From positions 575,252 to 639,251 of the forward strand of contig MU008158.1 in assembly GCA_010909165.1 (NCBI GenBank): DNA of 64,000 nucleotides, given 5' to 3'. Positions 59,499 to 64,000 of the stretch are shown in pieces. The stretch is from Anthoceros angustus (taxonomy: Eukaryota; Streptophyta; Anthocerotopsida; Anthocerotales; Anthocerotaceae). The translations under genes were made by a program, and so were the position numbers. The notes under the pieces were generated by a model. It was not told the DNA's origin and did not search any database. It saw nothing but the letters and a program-made list of their open reading frames with translations. Positions within the stretch are counted from its first letter, which is position 1. Each line of letters opens with the position of its first letter.

Positions 59499-59593
59499 GG
59501 AACGGACGCGCGGAGGGGCGTCACGGCCGAGAACGGTCGAGGCCGTTAGGCCGAGACCGTTCTAGGCCGTGCGCCCCGACGCGCGTCCGTTCC
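59499..59593. repeat. 95-bp imperfect inverted repeat at the array's right edge
   Basis: The arms ggaacggacgcgc (59499-59511) and gcgcgtccgttcc (59581-59593) pair perfectly. Inner segments ggggcg/cgcccc, acggcc/ggccgt and agaacggtc/gaccgttct pair as well, leaving a short GC-rich loop. It could be a fold-back (MITE-like) insertion that cut the array, or a structured transcript. Confidence 0.85.
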
Positions 59594-59860
59594 CTGGCGT
59601 AAGGGAGCGGCCGAGTCTGGGGCCGAGACGCGGCTCCACTCGACTGCAGACCGAGGCGGGAGCCGAGGTCTGTTCGAAATTAAAGAGTTGTTGCTTGCAG
59701 TAACCAGGTTATACTTCTTTTTTCTCTCACTACGATGTAAGCACTTTCACATTTCTACAGTCTTGGTTTTACCATTCTTAAAGTGTTTTCTCTGCGAGAT
59801 GTTGCTCGTTATTAATCAGAATCCAGCATTGGCTAGATGTTAGCACATACGCAGTGTAGG
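59594..59860. other. intergenic
   Basis: GC-rich sequence (cagaccgaggcgggagccga) turning AT-rich; no gene seen. Confidence 0.5.
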
Positions 59861-59869
59861 ATATGCTCC

Positions 59870-60361
59870 TTCTACCTCATTGCAGCGGAACACGCCAGGG
59901 TTGGCAAAGAATGACATCTGCAAGCGCACAACATTTGCAAAGCTGTTAGTTGAATGAAGTGAGTATGGCCAAGTTGCTTAGCTATCTGCACGAACTTCAG
60001 TGAACTTGCCTGCTTGTCCGCGTCCTCAAAGTCATCAGCATTAAACGGAGGCTGCAGAACACTGCAGAAGCACACTTAATTGCCACAGCCGGGACATGTT
60101 GTCAGGGGAAACTCACAATGTTGACAAGTTTGTCAATGCCCTCCAAGATTCGGGAATGCGTCCCGTCAACAGGTTGTCGTCCAGCTGCCTGCGTTGAGAA
60201 AGGAATGCTCACAAACTGTCCCTTGGTTCCAGTCCACATTATCATCTTCCTTCATTTCCAGCTTCCTGCCCTGGAAAATGCTACAAGGGCATGCCCTAGC
60301 AATTTCTTCAGCCACATAGCCAGCGCCGTCTGCTGTAATCCCAGCCTGCACAATCAAGAGC
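59870..60361 (-). pseudogene. unrecognised exon cluster, probably a gene fragment
   Basis: On the minus strand, after an acceptor near 60346, the sequence reads AGITADGAGYVAEEIARACP then SIFQGRKLEMKEDDNVDWNQ. A one-base shift leads to GQFVSIPFSTQAAGRQPVDG and SRILEGIDKLVNI, ending at a gtgagt donor. Later pieces PPFNADDFEDADKQ (with a possible GC donor, CAG then gcaagt) and MSFFANPGVFRCNE follow in phase 0. The chain has protein-like composition and splice signals, but I do not recognise the family. It lies downstream of the broken YjbQ gene on the same strand. Confidence 0.35.
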
Positions 60362-60394
60362 TCAGAAACGAGCTAATCCTGCCTTACAGAGTGA

Positions 60395-61697
60395 TGATGT
60401 AAGGTTATGCACAGCCTTCGGAACCCACCATTGTCTCGATGCTCATTCAGCTAAATTCCCTATCAAACATCGAAGGAACATGCAAAATTTTGCGTTGAGA
60501 CGGTTTCTCCTTTCAAGGTGTTCATGCTACGATTGCCTACCTGCCAGATTCCGAGGTTCAACCTGCCGCCCGTGATTGGAATGGTCAAAGATGAACCCAT
60601 CATGGAAGCCTTAATATGTGCTGTGTCATGAGGACATAATAAGGCAGCAAGTTTAGAGGACCCTCTAAAACAATCAGCAGGATACAGAAGAATCACAAGT
60701 GCCCGCACCCACATACCAGGCATATCGTCAAGTCCTTCATCAAGATGCCGATAGAATTGGCCCTGTAGAGTCATGTAGTGTAGTTGTTACTGTGAACTTC
60801 AAAGACAGCTGCAACACAAGGCCCAAAGTTACATAGAGAGGATTGCAAAGCGCCACTTACTTGAGGGACAATTCTGTTCAACGTGTCCTCCATGTCCAGC
60901 GGACTTCTGGACTTGCGTTCTCATTTATGGTTAAACTTGCAGATGTGTGCATTACTAGTCAAACAGGCAGACACGAACCTGTGAGTATAATTGGAAAAGA
61001 CAACCGGTTCCCTTCTTCAGCAAAACAGTTGTGGGACTCACCGAGATGTGGGCAAGGCCGACTTTGAACTGACTTATTTCAGGAACAGCTCTGTATGTGT
61101 TGGGTGATGATGGCAACCCCTGAGTTGAAAGCTTCGGTGAAGTCAGGATCGCTTGCAATCCCCTCTGGCAATGTGTGCTGTTTGAAGACCTACCTCTTCA
61201 GCTGCAGCTCTACTGTTCGTTGAACCCACTCGGTTCTGAGGTTGATACTGGTGAAAAGTGTAGGTTGAGTTAGAGATGTGTGATGGGAGTAGCTTTGCGA
61301 CAACACAGATGGAAATAGCTACAAACCCAACACCTCATCAGCAATAAAGGAAATCGGGAAGCTCAGCTGATGGACAAACACACTCACAATTTCCGGTGCT
61401 TGCCTCACACTTCAAACCGTCGCGGAAGACTAGTCCAGCTGCATTGTGTATGTAAGCCCTGAACAGGAGGCAGCATCAGACCGCATGTGCGGCAAGAGCA
61501 TTCACGCAGTTCCTCCAGAGAAAAGATTGTGGGCATTCATCTGTCCAACCGCCAACTTGTTCAAGACAAACCTGGTTGCGACAGCTCCAGCGATACCGGA
61601 GTGGCAGAGGGAAGGAGGAACTGATGGCGGGGCAGGTAGTACGGAGACCAGAAGGAGATAGGAGCACACCGGGCCAAGCGCCAACCGCAGCTGCCAT
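60395..61697 (-). pseudogene. YjbQ/UPF0047 family gene with transit peptide, disrupted
   Basis: Eight exons can be traced. E1 61572-61697 (MAAAVGAWPGVLLSPSGLRT, a plastid-type leader), E2 61409-61458 and E3 61194-61235 (TEWVQRTVELQLKR) join in frame. E4 (about 61038-61119) has the RGCH-(L)-IT and AVPEISQFKVGLAHI blocks, E5 (about 60862-60950) HTSASLTINENASPEVR and LNRIVPQ, E6 the LDEGLDDMP block, E7 AHIKASMMGSSLTIPITGGR and LNLGIWQ, E8 (60395-60459) GI*LNEHRDNGGFRR. The order matches YjbQ proteins (H-T-S-A-S, DDMP, IPIT, CEHR). Lesions: small deletions in E4 that lose the frame twice, a shift after EVR in E5, and TAG for the conserved Trp in E8 (60451-60453). The biochemical role of YjbQ is poorly settled (a thiamine-phosphate synthase side activity is reported). 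Confidence 0.82.
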
Positions 61698-61739
61698 GGT
61701 TTGCTAACTTTGCCTTAATCGTAAAAAGGAAGTGCAACT

Positions 61740-61998
61740 GAAGCAGCTGTTCAACCGGACAAATATTTGTGCACGGTACACGTCTCTCGCCAGCACCACA
61801 TCCGCCAGGGTCACCTCATCCCCGAAGCCGAACCTCCCGGCGCTCTCCGCCACCGTGCGCTCCAGCGCGGTGAAGCCCTCCAGGACGTAGCGCCGAGCCC
61901 AGGCGAGCCTGACCTGCTCCCCATCCCGGACCGCGACCTCCAGCAGCAGCTTGCCGTTCTGGAAGGGCTGGATCCCCGACACCACACGGCGAGCGCCA
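61740..61998 (-). pseudogene. glutathione S-transferase zeta (maleylacetoacetate isomerase) exon fragment
   Basis: One minus-strand exon after an acceptor at 61998 reads VVSGIQPFQNGKLLL, LAWARRYVLEGFTALERTV and FGFGDEVTLADVVLARDVY. This is the zeta-class pattern S-G-I-Q-P-x-Q-N, A-W-x-x-x-x-x-x-x-G-F-x-A-L-E and G-D-x-x-x-L-A-D-V. The N-terminal thioredoxin-fold exons with the S-S-C-x-W-R motif and the C-terminal exons were not found on either side, and the frame ends 50 bp before the YjbQ start. It is an isolated exon, so a fragment rather than a working gene. Confidence 0.75.
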
Positions 61999-64000
61999 CT
62001 GAGCTATATGGATGAGGATGAGGGCATAAAACACATGTCCGTGCTGCAGCGAGCTGAGACACCATACCTAAGAAGTGCCCACACCCATCTGAGGAAGTTG
62101 GGCGAGAGAGGAAGCTGGAGCGTGACGGGGGTGCCGTCACCGTTGGAGCCGATGGAGCGTGACGGCGGTGCCATCGCCGGTGGAGCCAAAAGCTGGGCGA
62201 CAGAGCTGGGCGGCAGCAGAAGTTGGGCGGGGACGCGCAAAGAGTCGCAATGAGGACGATATGCTTTGAATAACAACGGGTTAGGGTTCTGGAAGTTTCT
62301 TGCCGGATGACCTCGTGGCACTGTTTGATTGGTCGGCAGCTTCGTCTTACGCCCCGTCGTTCCGAGGTTCGGGGTTAGGTTTGGTGTGGTCAGGCTAGGT
62401 TTGGTAAGTGCAATTTAGGTTTGGTAGCTAGGGCGGCAGCGGCGAACCAATTGCAGATTTAGGTAGGTTTGGAATTTGGTTTGGAATTCTAGGTTCGGTA
62501 AATTCAAACAAGGTCTGGTAGAGAGAGAATGGCGGGAGAGAGTTAGAGTTAGTTATGCTATTTAAACCCTTTCTTGATGGTCTTGTCTTTCCTCGTAGCT
62601 CCAAGGGCCGAGGTCCTTCCTCTAGCTGCGTCTTTGTTTTGTAGTCCAAGGTTTCCGCATGTCCAAGTTCCGAGGTGCCTAGTTTGAAGTAGTTTGAATA
62701 ATTTGCTGTTTGTTGTGTTGTTACTTCGGAAGCCAAGGTTGTTCGCTCAAGGCCAGCCTGCCAAGGTATTTTAAAGGCCGATGTATCTGCTTGTTTTTGA
62801 GTGTTTGGTCTTTTGCGGCACTTTTCTCCGCTCTTTTTCATACTTTGCTCAGATGCGCTTCTTTCTTTGTCACGCTTTGTGTTAGTTTGTCTGTTGTGCT
62901 TTCATGGCGGTTGTTGAGTTGGTGTTCGTTTGTTTTGTGCATGCCTCTTTTTCCGCCTCCAGCCGTTGATGACCTTACGCGGTTGTTTATGTGTTCAGTC
63001 TATCATCGCCAATGAAGTGCAAAGCTCTCTGTGTGAAGTCGCTTTTCTGTCTTTTTTTGTGTTATGCATGTCCGTCTTTGTCTTTCTTATTACTTCCCTC
63101 GAAACCAATATAAAGGCAATCAAGGCTCCACCGGAGGCTAGTAGGTAGTTTTAGTTACCGGTTGGACATTGAAGTATGAGCGCTCGTGTTTCATTTACGC
63201 CACGCCCGCGACTTGCATTGTTTAGATGGATAATTGGTCTTTTATCTTTTACTGTTTGTTGGAGTTTGCCGTCGCCGTGTTCACGATGTTCATCTTCAGT
63301 CACCGCAAGTCTTCTTATTTTGTTGCTACCGCGTTTCTGGATACATTTGTTTCGTTTAACATTTGGCTTGATTGTCCTCGGAAGATGTTATGCATCTTCC
63401 TGTGAGTTTCCTTATCTTTCTTTCAGTTCCTCACGTCCGTATGTTTCGATGCAGGGGTTTGCCGGAAGCTTGAAAAAGATCCGGACTTAACTGAATGTAT
63501 ACTCTGGAAAGTAATAATCGTACGACTGCTTTTGTTTGGTTGTGTCTTCCGCTTAGGGCTTTCAAGCTCACCATTGATTTCCGTGTCATTCCATTGTATG
63601 TTTTTGCGCTCTTTTGTGGTTACTTTACCTTTGTGTTGGTTCTTTTCTCGCTCATAAGTTTGCTTATCTCCGCATTCATTGTCTTGTAGATTAGCAATAA
63701 TGTTTTGTCACTTTTGTAGCTTCCTTCGCTTAATTATTTCGATGTTTTGTCATGCAGAGTTTGGGCGGCTTGAAGAATATCCGATCGTAGAATCGGATAA
63801 TACCGCAGTAATTCGATTTCATTCTTTGTTTCAATGCTTGTTTGATCGTGTCATTTCGTGACTTCATTATATATAGTTTCTTTGTTTTGTGGCTTTGCTG
63901 CTTTGTTAGCTTTTGTTTGGTGCTTTTAGTTGCTTACAGTGTATGTCTTGGCGAAAGGTGAGAGTGTGGGGGCTTGAACAAGATCCTCAAGAAACCTGAA
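61999..64000. other. non-coding right end of the window
   Basis: No gene recognised. 62360-62510 is rich in taggtttggt-type microrepeats. 62.7-63.9 kb is T-rich with many short hydrophobic frames that come from composition. The final bases (gagagtgtgggggcttgaac) could be a purine-rich tract next to an element, but no LTR could be defined. Confidence 0.5.

Noticed and set aside
62370-62510. Telomere-like ttaggttt repeats
   Set aside because: The words are irregular (taggtttggt, ggttcggtaa) and do not form TTTAGGG arrays.
62428-62841. 137-codon minus-strand frame with an ATG
   Set aside because: No recognisable domain, low-complexity flanks and no splice or promoter context; insufficient to call a gene.

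Overview
The window is nuclear DNA of a land plant. The genes carry GT-AG introns of roughly 80-150 bp. The gene set is typical of plants: a GALS-type GT92 glycosyltransferase pair, plastid ribosomal protein S9, a mitochondrial gamma-carbonic-anhydrase-like subunit, a PLS-class PPR protein and a plant receptor-like kinase. Short introns, intron-poor genes and an E-type PPR would suit a seedless plant (hornwort, lycophyte or similar), but that is an inference and the species cannot be fixed from sequence alone.

Layout. (1) 1-8.7 kb is gene-poor. A HIT zinc-finger gene (box C/D snoRNP assembly type) runs off the left edge, followed by repeats: a 32-bp tandem duplication, an 87-bp repeat whose core recurs inverted, a (GTAT)n microsatellite, a five-copy 164-173 bp satellite, a dead Ty3/gypsy gag-protease fragment and an LTR-element primer-binding site. 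(2) 8.8-15 kb holds two tandem GALS-like genes created by a segmental duplication. (3) 15.8-36.9 kb is a compact gene island: apyrase (APY6-like), gamma-CAL, plastid RPS9 and proteasome beta1 (head-to-head), receptor-like kinase, COG1 and PRP16 (head-to-head), and a PPR protein. (4) 37.2-59.5 kb is one tandem array of about 2.18-kb units. (5) 59.5-64 kb holds a 95-bp hairpin at the array edge, then decayed genes (a YjbQ/UPF0047 gene with all eight exons visible but broken, a GST-zeta exon, unrecognised exons), then non-coding DNA.

The most unusual item is the array. Each unit carries on the minus strand a ~610-bp reading unit with OTU cysteine-protease hallmarks: a D-G-K-C nucleophile motif, a W-G-G-E-L-E core and an S-H-Y-N histidine motif near the C-terminus. 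A TATA-like box lies about 100 bp upstream of its ATG. There are ten full copies and one truncated copy. None reads through intact by eye, because short indels in GC-rich words move the frame and nine copies share a TGA where copy 4 has a serine codon. Two otherwise intact genes (PRP16 and the kinase) also break frame exactly at a run of four G/C. So the possibility that some indels are assembly or base-calling errors has to be weighed against real gene decay.

The genes of the island do not form a pathway; they are housekeeping genes of the Golgi, spliceosome, proteasome, mitochondrion and plastid. Two head-to-head pairs (RPS9/PBA1, 202 bp apart; COG1/PRP16, 328 bp apart) probably share promoters.
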